A DNA stretch of 64,000 nucleotides from CAVQFD01 sp963724695 (GTDB lineage Bacteria > Acidobacteriota > Vicinamibacteria > Vicinamibacterales > CAVVIG01). The notes beneath the pieces are model-generated. The model saw only the letters and a program-made list of their open reading frames with translations, ran no database searches and was not told the DNA's origin. The stretch spans positions 186,001 through 250,000 of the forward strand of contig CAVRVW010000007.1 in the NCBI GenBank assembly GCA_963724695.1. Reading direction: 5' to 3'. The position numbers were made by a program, and so were the translations under genes. Below are positions 55,177 through 63,238 of the stretch, piece by piece. Every line of letters begins with the position of its first letter. The stretch's first letter is position 1.

Positions 55177-55901
55177 CGAACTCCAGGGCCACGCTCTTCA
55201 CGGGTGGGACCGGTCTACTGGGAAAGACCTTCCAGCGGCTGCTGCCCGAGGCTCTCTACCCGCTGTCGAGCGAGCTCGATGTCAGCGATGGCCGTCAGGT
55301 GGCCTCCTACTTCGGCGCCCATCCGGTGCAGCTGGTCATTCATGCGGCCGCTTTCACCTCCCCGCCGAAGATCGACCAGGACCCCATGCGCGCCCTGACC
55401 GCGAACATCATCGGCACGGCGAACGTCGTCAAGGCGTGTGCGGACTGTGGGGCCCGGCTCGTCTACATCTCAACCGATTACGTGTTCAAGGGCGACCGCG
55501 GCAACTACACGGAAGACGATGCCGTGCAGCCGGTGAACAAGTACGCCTGGTCCAAGCTGGGCGGCGAATGTGCCGTGCGGATGTACGGCAACAGTCTCAT
55601 CGTCCGCACGAGCTTCGGTCCTGACGAGTTTCCCTACCCGAAGGCATTTTCCGATCAGTACACGTCGAGGCAGAGCGTCGGCGTGACGGCGCGGCTCCTG
55701 CTGCAGGCGATCGAATCGAGCCTGACCGGCGTCGTGCACATCGGAGGACCCAGGCGGACGGTCCTCGACTATGCGCGATCGCTTGGCTCGACCAGGGAAA
55801 TCGAAGCACTCTCGATCACGGAGGTCTCGTTTTCCGTGCCTGTGGATACCTCCCTTGACACCTCCCGGTTCGACCGGGAGATCAACGGCGCGAAGCGCTG
55901 A
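55173..55901 (+). CDS. RmlD-like NAD(P)-dependent dTDP-sugar reductase
   Basis: The 242-residue product is a short-chain dehydrogenase of the RmlD type: FTGGTGLLGKTFQRLLP (nucleotide-binding glycines), LDVSDGRQVASYFGAH, LVIHAAAFTSPPKIDQDP, LVYISTDYVFKGDRGNYTEDD, and the catalytic YAWSK (Y-x-x-x-K). It would reduce a 4-keto deoxysugar nucleotide produced by the preceding epimerase. It is shorter than standard RmlD (about 290) because the C-terminal substrate lobe is reduced. Coupled to rfbC through ATGA and followed after 9 bases by another dehydrogenase gene, it sits in a three-gene plus-strand operon. A second RmlD-type gene lies at the right end of the window. Confidence 0.8.
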   Translation: MTNSRATLFTGGTGLLGKTFQRLLPEALYPLSSELDVSDGRQVASYFGAHPVQLVIHAAAFTSPPKIDQDPMRALTANIIGTANVVKACADCGARLVYISTDYVFKGDRGNYTEDDAVQPVNKYAWSKLGGECAVRMYGNSLIVRTSFGPDEFPYPKAFSDQYTSRQSVGVTARLLLQAIESSLTGVVHIGGPRRTVLDYARSLGSTREIEALSITEVSFSVPVDTSLDTSRFDREINGAKR

Positions 55902-55910
55902 GGAGACAGC

Positions 55911-56885
55911 ATGCGAATTCTCGTCGCGGGCGGCGCAGGCTACATCGGCTCCAGGCTCGTGCCATCGCTCGTCGAGCACGGGTACTCCGTCGACGTGATG
56001 GACCTGCTGTGGTTCGGCAACTGGCTGCCGAAGACGGTGAAGGTGACCCAGCGTCATCTGCTCGAATGCACCGAGGCCGACCTGACGGGCTATGACCAGG
56101 TGATCTTCCTCGGCGGCCTGTCCAACGACCCGATGGCCGAGTTCAGCCCGGCGGAGAACTTCGTCCAGAACGGCGCCGTGCCTGCGTACCTCGCGTTTGT
56201 GGCGAAGAAAGCCGGCGTTCGGCGCCTCGTGTACGCCTCGTCCTGCTCGGTGTACGGCTATACGCTGGACAAACTGTACGACGAAGAAGCACCCGTCACC
56301 TGCGCCTACCCCTACGGCATCTCGAAACTCCAGGGCGAGCGTGCCGTGCTCCAGCTCGCGGATCGGGATTTCTCCGTCATCTCCCTGCGACAGGGCACGG
56401 TCTGCGGCTGGAGCCCGCGGATGCGCTTCGACCTCATCGTGAACACGATGTTCAAGGCCGCCGTGTCGGGCGGCACCATCACCGTCAACAATCCCTCAAT
56501 CTGGCGGCCCGTGCTCGACATCCGGGACACAGTCGCGGCATTCACGAGGGCCATCCAGGCCAATGCCCGGATCAGCGGCGTGTTCAACGTGGCCAGCGGC
56601 AACTACACGGTCGGCCAGACGGCTGACCTCGTCAAGGAACGCACCGAGCGCCTGACTGGCCAGCGCGTCAAGCTCGACATCCGCAGTCTCGAGGATCTTC
56701 GGAACTACAAAGTGTCCCTGGATCGGGCGCGCATCGAGCTGGGATTCGAGCCCCAGTACTCCATCAAGGACATTGTCGACGAGCTTCACGAACACCTCGC
56801 CTCGTACGGCGACCTCGAGCAGGAGCAGTACTACAACATCCGTGTCTTCAATCGTCTGGCGGCGCGCACGATGCAGCCGGCATGA
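55911..56885 (+). CDS. NAD-dependent sugar-nucleotide epimerase/dehydratase
   Basis: Intact, 324 residues, extended SDR fold. RILVAGGAGYIGSRLVPSL binds NAD, VIFLGGLSNDPMAEFSPAENF replaces the usual HLAA segment, LVYASSCSVYGYT carries the catalytic serine, and YPYGISKLQGE the Tyr-Lys pair. NVASGNYTVGQTADLVKE and RRVKLDIRSLEDLRNYKVS-like residues form the sugar-binding end. Members of this group act on dTDP- or UDP-hexoses; the exact product is unsure. The gene starts 9 bases after the reductase gene, so all three steps (epimerase, reductase, this enzyme) are probably co-expressed. It ends 46 bases before a convergent glycosyltransferase gene. Confidence 0.82.
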   Translation: MRILVAGGAGYIGSRLVPSLVEHGYSVDVMDLLWFGNWLPKTVKVTQRHLLECTEADLTGYDQVIFLGGLSNDPMAEFSPAENFVQNGAVPAYLAFVAKKAGVRRLVYASSCSVYGYTLDKLYDEEAPVTCAYPYGISKLQGERAVLQLADRDFSVISLRQGTVCGWSPRMRFDLIVNTMFKAAVSGGTITVNNPSIWRPVLDIRDTVAAFTRAIQANARISGVFNVASGNYTVGQTADLVKERTERLTGQRVKLDIRSLEDLRNYKVSLDRARIELGFEPQYSIKDIVDELHEHLASYGDLEQEQYYNIRVFNRLAARTMQPA

Positions 56886-56931
56886 CAGACGCGCGCAATG
56901 CCCCGAATCGGGGCGCGTGTCACGCCGTGTT

Positions 56932-57792
56932 TTACGCGCTCGCGCGAATCCTGACGAGCAGCTTCACCGCGCAGCCACAGCGCCGACGTGCACGAGTGGC
57001 GACGATCAGCCGGCCGAGCGTGGAGGCGCGCTTCCAGTACAAGCGATAGGCGCTGGCATGAAACGCGCGGATCGCCGGAGCCGGATCGTGCGCGGCAGAA
57101 CGTCCGGCCGAATGGCGGACCGTCACGAGCGGCACGTACATGCGGCGGAGGCCGGCGGCGGCCACACGACTGCAGTAGTCGGCATCCTCCCAGTACAGGA
57201 AGAATCCCTCGTCGAATCCGCCCACGCGGTCGAACACGTCACGCCGTGTCATCAGGCAGGCGCCTGAGACCCAGTCGACATCAACCGGTTGACCCGACGC
57301 GACCGCGTCGTCGGCCAGCAGGTTTCGCCGCGTCAGCCAGTTGCCCGGAAATCGCGCGGTGAGCCAGGTCGATCGTCCTCCGAGCCATGTGGTGAGATCG
57401 GGAAACCTGCGCGCCGACTGCTGGAGCCGGCCGTCGGCGTCGAGCACACGGGCGCCCACGACCCCGACATCCACGTGCTCCACCAGCCAGGACTCGAGGA
57501 CGCGGGCGACCGGGCCCTCGACGACGGCATCCGGATTGAGCAGCAGCAGGAACGGCGCCGTCGTTCGAGAGGCCGCGAGGTTGACGCCTGCCGCGAACCC
57601 GCGGTTGTCGGTTCGCGGAATCACTTCGGCCCTCGGCCAGCGCGCGGCCGCACGGCGCAGCGCCTTGCGGTCGCTCTCCCAGTCCACAATCACCACCTCG
57701 TCGTCGAGGCCGAGATGCGGCTCGAGCGACGACAGGCACCGTTCGAGGTCGTCGTATCCGCGGTAATTGACGATCAGGACGGCCGTGGCCAC
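56932..57792 (-). CDS. Family 2 glycosyltransferase
   Basis: Intact, about 286 residues. ATAVLIVNYRGYDDLERCLSSL, DEVVIVDWESDRKALRRAAARW, DNRGFAAGVNLAASR, FLLLLNPDAVVEGPVARVL and GGFDEGFFLYWEDADYCSRVAAAGLRRMYVP show a WbbL/rhamnosyltransferase-type enzyme, similar in design to the one at 3214-4249. GTG 57792 is the chosen start, since the long open frame upstream lacks homology and runs into the fucose synthase gene antisense-free gap. It is last in a minus-strand operon with gmd, the O-antigen polymerase-like gene and fcl, and could therefore transfer fucose or rhamnose. Confidence 0.85.
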   Translation of the reverse strand: MATAVLIVNYRGYDDLERCLSSLEPHLGLDDEVVIVDWESDRKALRRAAARWPRAEVIPRTDNRGFAAGVNLAASRTTAPFLLLLNPDAVVEGPVARVLESWLVEHVDVGVVGARVLDADGRLQQSARRFPDLTTWLGGRSTWLTARFPGNWLTRRNLLADDAVASGQPVDVDWVSGACLMTRRDVFDRVGGFDEGFFLYWEDADYCSRVAAAGLRRMYVPLVTVRHSAGRSAAHDPAPAIRAFHASAYRLYWKRASTLGRLIVATRARRRCGCAVKLLVRIRASA

Positions 57793-57851
57793 GGGCGGGA
57801 AGCATTCTAGCGCGAGCACGCCCGGACTCCGGCCGCGGGCCGGGAGAGGCG

Positions 57852-58826
57852 CTAGCGGGTGAGGTCCGCTGCGAGGGGGTGGCCGAGCGAGCGCGTGGCC
57901 AGATACCAGTCGATGGTCTCGCGGAGGCCCACCTCGAACGTCGTGCTGGACTCGAACCCGAAAAGGCTCTTCGCACGGCTCGTGTCCACCTTGCGCCGGG
58001 GCTGCCCGTTGGGCTGGCTCGTGTCCCACACGATCTGCCCGTCGAAGGCAGCGAGGCGGGCGATCATCTCGACGAGTTGACGGATGCTGATTTCGAATGC
58101 GCTGCCCAGATTCACCGGCTCGCGGCCGTCGTAGCGCTCGGCCGCCAGCAGGATCCCTTCGGCCGCATCCGCCGCGTGCAGGAATTCGCGCGTCGCCGAT
58201 CCATCGCCCCACACCTGGATGGAACGCCGGCCGGCGATCCTCGCGTCGACGCACTTCTTGATGAGCGCCGGAATCACATGCGACGACTCCGGGTCGAAGG
58301 TGTCGCGCGGGCCGTAGAGATTGACCGGCAGCAGGAAGATGGCGTTGGTCCCGTACTCGTCGCGGTAGGCCTGGCTCTGCACGAGCAGCATCTTCTTCGC
58401 CAGCCCGTAAGGGGCGTTGGTTTCCTCGGGGTATCCATTCCAGAGGTCGGCTTCGCGAAACGGCGTCGGCGTGTGCTTCGGGTATCCGCAGACCGTCCCG
58501 ATCCCCACGAACTTCTGGATGCCGGCCCGATGGCCTTCGTGCAGGAGCTGCACGCCCATCATGAGGTTGTCGTAGAAGAACTGTCCCGGATGCGCGCGAT
58601 TGGCGCCGATCCCGCCAACGATGGCAGCGAGGTGAATGACCAGATCCGGGCGCGCGTCGGCGTAGAGGCGGCGGACCGCATCGCCGTCGACCAGGTCGTA
58701 GTCCTCGCGTTTCGGCACGAACACGGACGCGCAGCCGCGCCGCGAAAGACGCTCGACCACGTAGGAGCCCAGAAACCCGGCGCCCCCCGTGACGCATACG
58801 CGCCTACCGCTCCAGAAGTCGGCCAT
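57852..58826 (-). CDS. fcl: GDP-L-fucose synthase
   Basis: Fcl (WcaG) converts GDP-4-keto-6-deoxymannose to GDP-L-fucose by epimerisation and NADPH reduction. Intact, 324 residues: RRVCVTGGAGFLGSYVVERL, LVIHLAAIVGGIGANRAHPGQFFYDNLMMGV (highly characteristic), FVGIGTVCGYPKHTPTPFREADLWNGYPEETNAPYGLAKK with the Y-x-x-x-K pair, LPVNLYGPRDTFDPESSHVIPALIKK, VWGDGSATREFLHAADAAE. It lies two genes downstream of gmd, whose product is its substrate. The start MADFWSGRRV at 58826 is natural for the family. Confidence 0.93.
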   Translation of the reverse strand: MADFWSGRRVCVTGGAGFLGSYVVERLSRRGCASVFVPKREDYDLVDGDAVRRLYADARPDLVIHLAAIVGGIGANRAHPGQFFYDNLMMGVQLLHEGHRAGIQKFVGIGTVCGYPKHTPTPFREADLWNGYPEETNAPYGLAKKMLLVQSQAYRDEYGTNAIFLLPVNLYGPRDTFDPESSHVIPALIKKCVDARIAGRRSIQVWGDGSATREFLHAADAAEGILLAAERYDGREPVNLGSAFEISIRQLVEMIARLAAFDGQIVWDTSQPNGQPRRKVDTSRAKSLFGFESSTTFEVGLRETIDWYLATRSLGHPLAADLTR

Positions 58827-58896
58827 GGCTGTTCCCGGGTGTATCGTCTCCGCCCAGCCTGCACTTTAGCGCCCAGGCCGCTTTCAGCGGACGCCT

Positions 58897-60960
58897 TCAG
58901 GGGCGAGCGGCATCTGGCGGCGCATCGACAAATCGCCAGCCCACGAGCAACCCGAGCTCGCGCTGGTCGTCGCCGCCGAAGTCCCGGGGCCACACAGTGC
59001 GGTTCACCTCGGTCTCGATCACGACGCGGGGCCGGCCCTCGGGCACCTCCACGTACTTCACGACGGGCGCCCCCGTCTTGAGAACCGTGTCGATCACCAG
59101 TGTCCGGCCGAGCCAGACCCTCGCGTGCACGGGGTTGGTCTCGAGGTCGAGGTGGTTCACCGAGACGCGGAGCGCGAGCCATCGCGCCGTGGCATCCACC
59201 ACTGCCACCGCCCGGCGCCTCGCCCACCGCTGTTCCCCGCCTGCGCCGTCCGGCTCGGGATAGTAGAAACCGTACGAGAAGGGCCACCCGAGCCGCTCGG
59301 CGCGAAACGGCACGCGCAGCCACGTCGCAGACAAGTAGGACGTGCCTGCGCCGTATGCGACAACGACGAGCAGCGCGAGGACGATGGCCGAACGCGTGAG
59401 CGGCCTGTCGCCAGGGCGGCCCTGCCGGGCCATCGACGGTTCCGCAAGAAGTACGAACCAGAAGGCCGAGGTCCAGAACATCACCACCGCCGCCATGTCC
59501 TGTCCAGGCATGCCGAGGAGTGAGACGGCGCCGAAGGCGAGGAGCATTCCGCGCGCGACCCAGATCGAAGGCGCCGCGCCCTTGCGCGGCCGCACGACGA
59601 ACCACGCGAACGTCGCGACCCAGGCGATCCAACCCAGGCTGCCGACGAGGCCGAACTCGGCAATCTGATGGCGATACCAGTTCTGCGCGTTGTCCGACGG
59701 CAGGATGTACCCGGACCAGGCGAGCTGCGCGAAATCCGACACGAGGATGTGAAACGATCCCACGCCCACGCCAAACCACGGCGACTCGCCAATCATCCGT
59801 GTCGCGACCGCGCCGTACAGGTTCCGGTTCCACATCTCCGCCGCGAAGGCGCGCACCGACTCGGCGGACAGGTCGGGCAGGGTGTCGCGGACCCGCCCCA
59901 GCGGGCCGACCACGTCCGCCGGCAGGTTCGCAAGGAGGGCGAGCAAGGCCGTCGCCGCGGCCGCCGTGAAGACCACCGGCCGCCAGGCGTGAAGTGCCGT
60001 CGTCTTCCGGTTGGGGTCGTGGAGGGCGGAGAGGGCGCGCGCCGATCGTGTGTAGAGCGCGACGAGCGCGCAAAGCGACACGATCACCGCTGCGCCAAAC
60101 GCCGTGCGCGAGCCCGTCGCCCAGACGGCGAGCCAACCGGCGGCCATTCCCGACGCGGTGAGCAGCCGGCCAGCTCCCCGGTCGGCAGCCCATAACGCAA
60201 ACCCGCCGATCCACAGAGCGGCAATCACGCCGCAGACGTTCGCGTCGAGGAGCGTACCCGACGCGCGGCCGATGTTGCCGTAGACCGTTTCGTTCAGGAA
60301 GGTGACGTCAACGAACAGCTGGTACGTGGCGACACCGGCCATGGCGAGGGCGCTCAGCGCCAGCGGGGTCACCACCACTTGCACGAACCCTGCCCCGGCC
60401 TCGCCCTGCGGCGGCTCCGCCACCGCGAACAGCCAATCGAACCACAGGATGCCGAGCAGCAACGTCAGTGCGACGCGCAGCACCCAGATGGTCGAGAACG
60501 CGGGCGATCCGCCGCCAACGGAGCTGGGCACGCGGTACGCGCCCAGCGGGCCAAGCAGCGCCGGGTAGAAATCGATTTCGCGCCAGACCACCAGGGAGGC
60601 GGACGCGACCACGGTGAGGGCGAACAGCACAAGCGGCGCCCGCCACCGCAAGGGAATGCGCCACGACGTGCCCGACAGCGCCGGCGCCATCGCCCCGAAG
60701 AATGCGGCCATCCACAGCACGGCGTAGAACGGGTGGTAGCGGCCGTACACAATGCGGAACACCGCCGGAAAGACGAACGTCGCGGCCAGCACGAGGCCCA
60801 CCATCCGGCGATCGAGCCAGACGAGAAACGCGGACGAGACAAATGCCATCGTCGAGAGGGTGACGAGGCTGGGCAGGTTGAGGCCCACGAGATAGACCTC
60901 GCCGGCCAGTGCCGCCGCGGTCCAGGCGAGCACGAAGATCTTCGTGGCTCGTTCCATCAA
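58897..60960 (-). CDS. O-antigen ligase/polymerase-like membrane protein (Wzy/WaaL family)
   Basis: Intact, 687 residues with about 12 membrane helices. Family signs are a long periplasmic loop with RMIGESPWFGVGVGSFHIL, SDNAQNWYRHQIAEFGLVGSLGWIAWV (the A.N.y....E.G..G motif) and WATGSRTAFGAAVIV. Such proteins polymerise O-units or ligate finished polysaccharide on the periplasmic side. The last 140 residues, after the final helix, form a soluble beta-like domain (ALRVSVNHLDLETNPVHARVWLG.. VVIETEVNRTVWP) not normally present; it may bind the glycan. It begins 13 bases after gmd and is followed by fcl. Confidence 0.85.
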   Translation of the reverse strand: MMERATKIFVLAWTAAALAGEVYLVGLNLPSLVTLSTMAFVSSAFLVWLDRRMVGLVLAATFVFPAVFRIVYGRYHPFYAVLWMAAFFGAMAPALSGTSWRIPLRWRAPLVLFALTVVASASLVVWREIDFYPALLGPLGAYRVPSSVGGGSPAFSTIWVLRVALTLLLGILWFDWLFAVAEPPQGEAGAGFVQVVVTPLALSALAMAGVATYQLFVDVTFLNETVYGNIGRASGTLLDANVCGVIAALWIGGFALWAADRGAGRLLTASGMAAGWLAVWATGSRTAFGAAVIVSLCALVALYTRSARALSALHDPNRKTTALHAWRPVVFTAAAATALLALLANLPADVVGPLGRVRDTLPDLSAESVRAFAAEMWNRNLYGAVATRMIGESPWFGVGVGSFHILVSDFAQLAWSGYILPSDNAQNWYRHQIAEFGLVGSLGWIAWVATFAWFVVRPRKGAAPSIWVARGMLLAFGAVSLLGMPGQDMAAVVMFWTSAFWFVLLAEPSMARQGRPGDRPLTRSAIVLALLVVVAYGAGTSYLSATWLRVPFRAERLGWPFSYGFYYPEPDGAGGEQRWARRRAVAVVDATARWLALRVSVNHLDLETNPVHARVWLGRTLVIDTVLKTGAPVVKYVEVPEGRPRVVIETEVNRTVWPRDFGGDDQRELGLLVGWRFVDAPPDAARP

Positions 60961-60973
60961 TTCCGCGATTCGG

Positions 60974-61972
60974 TTAGCGTGCCGGGACGCGTCGAACCGA
61001 CGAGGCCGCCTCCAGGCGTTCGAGATCGGCGTCCACCATCATCTCGACGAGCTGCTTGAAGTCGACCTCCGGCTTCCAGCCGAGCTCGCGCTGCGCCTTG
61101 GTCGCAGTCGCCGAGCAGATGATCGACTTCGGCGGGCCGGAGGAAGCGCCGGGTCCTGAACCGACGTGCTTCTGCCAGTCGAGGCCCACGCGCCCGAACG
61201 CGATCTCGATGAGCTCTCGCACCGAGTGGCTGACGCCGGTGGCGATCACGTAGTCGTCGGCGCGGTCCTGCTGCAGCATGAGCCACATCGCGCGGACGTA
61301 GTCGCCGGCAAAGCCCCAGTCGCGCTGCGCGTCGAGGTTGCCGATCGACAGCGTCGTCGGCGAGCCCGAGCTTGATGCGCGCCACGCCGTCGGTGACCTT
61401 GCGCGTGACGAACTCCAGCCCGCGGCGCGGCGACTCGTGGTTGAAGAGCATCCCCGACACCGCGAACAGGTCGTAGCTCTCGCGGTAGTTGACCGTGATG
61501 TAGTGCGCGAACACCTTCGACACGCCGTACGGACTGCGCGGGTAGAACGGCGTCAGCTCGGTCTGCGGCACCTCGCGCACCTTGCCGAACATCTCGCTCG
61601 ACGAGGCCTGGTAGAAGCGGATCTTCGGATCGACGCGCCGCACCGCGTCGAGCATCCGCGTCACGCCCTGCGCGTTGAACTCGCCGGTCAGCATCGGCTG
61701 ATCCCACGAGGCGGGCACAAACGACATCGCCGCGAGGTTGTAGATTTCGTGCGGCCGCACCTCGTCGATGACGTCGGAGCAGCGACAGCTGATCGAGCAG
61801 ATCGGCCGGCTCTGAGCGTGATGCGGTCGAGCAGGTGCTCGATGCGCCACGAGTTGGGGGCGCTGAGGCGACGGACCATGCCGAAGACCTCGTAGCCCTT
61901 CTCGAGCAGCAGCTCGGCGAGGTACGACCCGTCCTGGCCGGTGATTCCGGTAATGAGTGCGCGTTTAGCCAT
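60974..61972 (-). CDS. gmd: GDP-mannose 4,6-dehydratase (frameshifted)
   Basis: Gmd makes GDP-4-keto-6-deoxymannose from GDP-mannose, the first step to GDP-fucose. In three frame fragments it reads KRALITGITGQDGSYLAELLLEKGYEVFGMVRRL, DVIDEVRPHEIYNLAAMSFVPASWDQP, RFYQASSSEMFGKVREVPQTELTPFYPRSPYGVSK (catalytic Thr/Ser, Tyr, Lys), NHESPRRGLEFVTRKVTDGVARIKLG and IGNLDAQRDWGFAGDYVRAMWLMLQ. Two base gains near 61785-61815 and one near 61345 explain all breaks; the locus length is a multiple of three, as three insertions require. Corrected length about 331 residues. ATG 61972 is certain from the family N-terminus. It heads the fucose operon with the polymerase gene 13 bases downstream. Confidence 0.9.
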
Positions 61973-61975
61973 GTA

Positions 61976-62035
61976 GTGGGGTTCGGGCTTCGGGCTCCAG
62001 GCTTCTGGCTCCGGGACGACACGGAAGAACGACGG
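61976..62035. repeat. GGGCTTC/GGCTCC low-complexity words between divergent genes
   Basis: GGGTTCGGGCTTCGGGCTCCAGGCTTCTGGCTCCGGG-like words fill most of the 84-base gap between gmd (minus) and the FAD oxidoreductase (plus). It is the same kind of short-word repeat seen at other gene ends, here in a promoter position. No -10 box is recognisable within it. Confidence 0.5.
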
Positions 62036-62056
62036 GGAATTGTACAGCTGAACGGA

Positions 62057-63211
62057 ATGGAAACCATCGACGTCGCGGTGATTGGCGCGGGCGTCACCGG
62101 CCTCGCGGCGGCGCGCGCCATTGTCAGCCGCGGGCTCTCGGTCTGCGTGCTCGAGCGCCATCCGCGCCCCGGGCTCGACACCAGCACGCACAACAGCGGC
62201 GTGATTCACGCCGGCATCTACTATCCCACCGGCTCGCTCAAGGCCCGGCTGTGCGTCGAGGGCGCCGCCTGCTGTACGACGTTCTGCGCAGCAGCACGAC
62301 GTGCCCCACCGACGACTGCGGCAAGCTGATCGTGGCCGCCGACGAGACTGAGATCCCGAAGCTGCTGGCGCTTCAGGCGCTCGGGACGGCCAACGGCGTC
62401 GAGGGCCTTCGAGATCGTCGACCGCGCTTTGTCGCCGCGCGCGAGCCGCACGTGCGCGTCGGCAGCGGCCCTGTACTCGCCCGAGACCGGCATCGTCAAC
62501 GCCGAGGCGCTGGTCAAGGCGCTGCTGCGGCTCGGCGAGGCCGCCGGCGTGATCTTCCTGCCGGGCACGCGGCTGGTCGGCGCCGACCACCGCGGGCCGC
62601 GACGGCATCGCGCTCGCACCGAGCGCGAGACCATCCTCGCCCGACAGGTCGTGAACGCCGCCGGGCTCTATGCGGACGATGTGTCCCGGATGCTTGGCGG
62701 CGAGGCGTTCACCATTTATCCGTGCCGCGGCGAGTACGCGGAGCTGACGCCCGGCCAGCCGCTCGCTCGTCGAACGCGCTCGTCTACCCGCTGCCCCGCC
62801 ACGGCCACGGCCTCGGCGTCCACCTCGTCCGCACGACCGACGGCGCGGTCTGGCTCGGTCCGACGGTCGCAGTACCAGGATCGGAAGGACGACTACGAGA
62901 GCGACCGCCTGCCGCGTCGAGGCGTTCGTCGAGCCGGCCCGGCGGCTGCTGCCGGACGTCACGCTCGACGACCTGCGGCTGTCGGGCAGCGGCATCCGCG
63001 CCGAAGCTCGCACCCGCCGAGCGAGCCGTTCGCCGATTTCCTGATTCGCCGCGACCGCGAGAACCCCAGCGTCGTCCAGGCCGCCGGGATCGAATCGCCC
63101 GGCCTGACCTCATGCCTCGCCATCGGCAACTTGGTGCCGGATCGTTGCCGACGGAACTTAGGATTCAGGGACTTGGGATTCAGGGACTTGATTGGATCGA
63201 TCAAATCCTAA
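62057..63211 (+). CDS. FAD-dependent oxidoreductase, L-2-hydroxyglutarate oxidase (LhgO)-like (heavily frameshifted)
   Basis: The N-terminus reads IDVAVIGAGVTGLAAARAIVSRGLSVCVLERH (FAD-binding), STHNSGVIHAGIYYPTGSLKARLCVEGA (very characteristic of LhgO), then in other frames CGKLIVAADETEIPKLLAL, YSPETGIVNAEALVKALL, RQVVNAAGLYADDVSRMLGGEAF, YPLPRHGHGLGVHLVRTTDGAVWLGPTV and VQAAGIESPGLTSCLAIGNLV. The breaks near 62780, 62872, 62914 and 63002 are one-base gains. The true stop is uncertain: the last frame runs through the following palindromic repeat to TAA 63211. LhgO oxidises L-2-hydroxyglutarate to 2-oxoglutarate with electrons to quinone; its place in a polysaccharide cluster is unexplained. 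Confidence 0.75.
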
Positions 63212-63238
63212 GTCCCTCGATCCCAGGTCCCTGCAATT
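63163..63238. repeat. Palindromic array of GGATTCAGGGACTT words between convergent genes
   Basis: Two or three copies of GGATTCAGGGACTTG on the left are mirrored by AATCCTAAGTCCCTCGATCCCAGGTCCCT on the right, centred on GGATCGATC (about 63194-63202). It can fold into a long hairpin and lies where the transcripts of the oxidoreductase and the reductase genes meet. The same word is present at 29528 and 11358. Confidence 0.75.
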
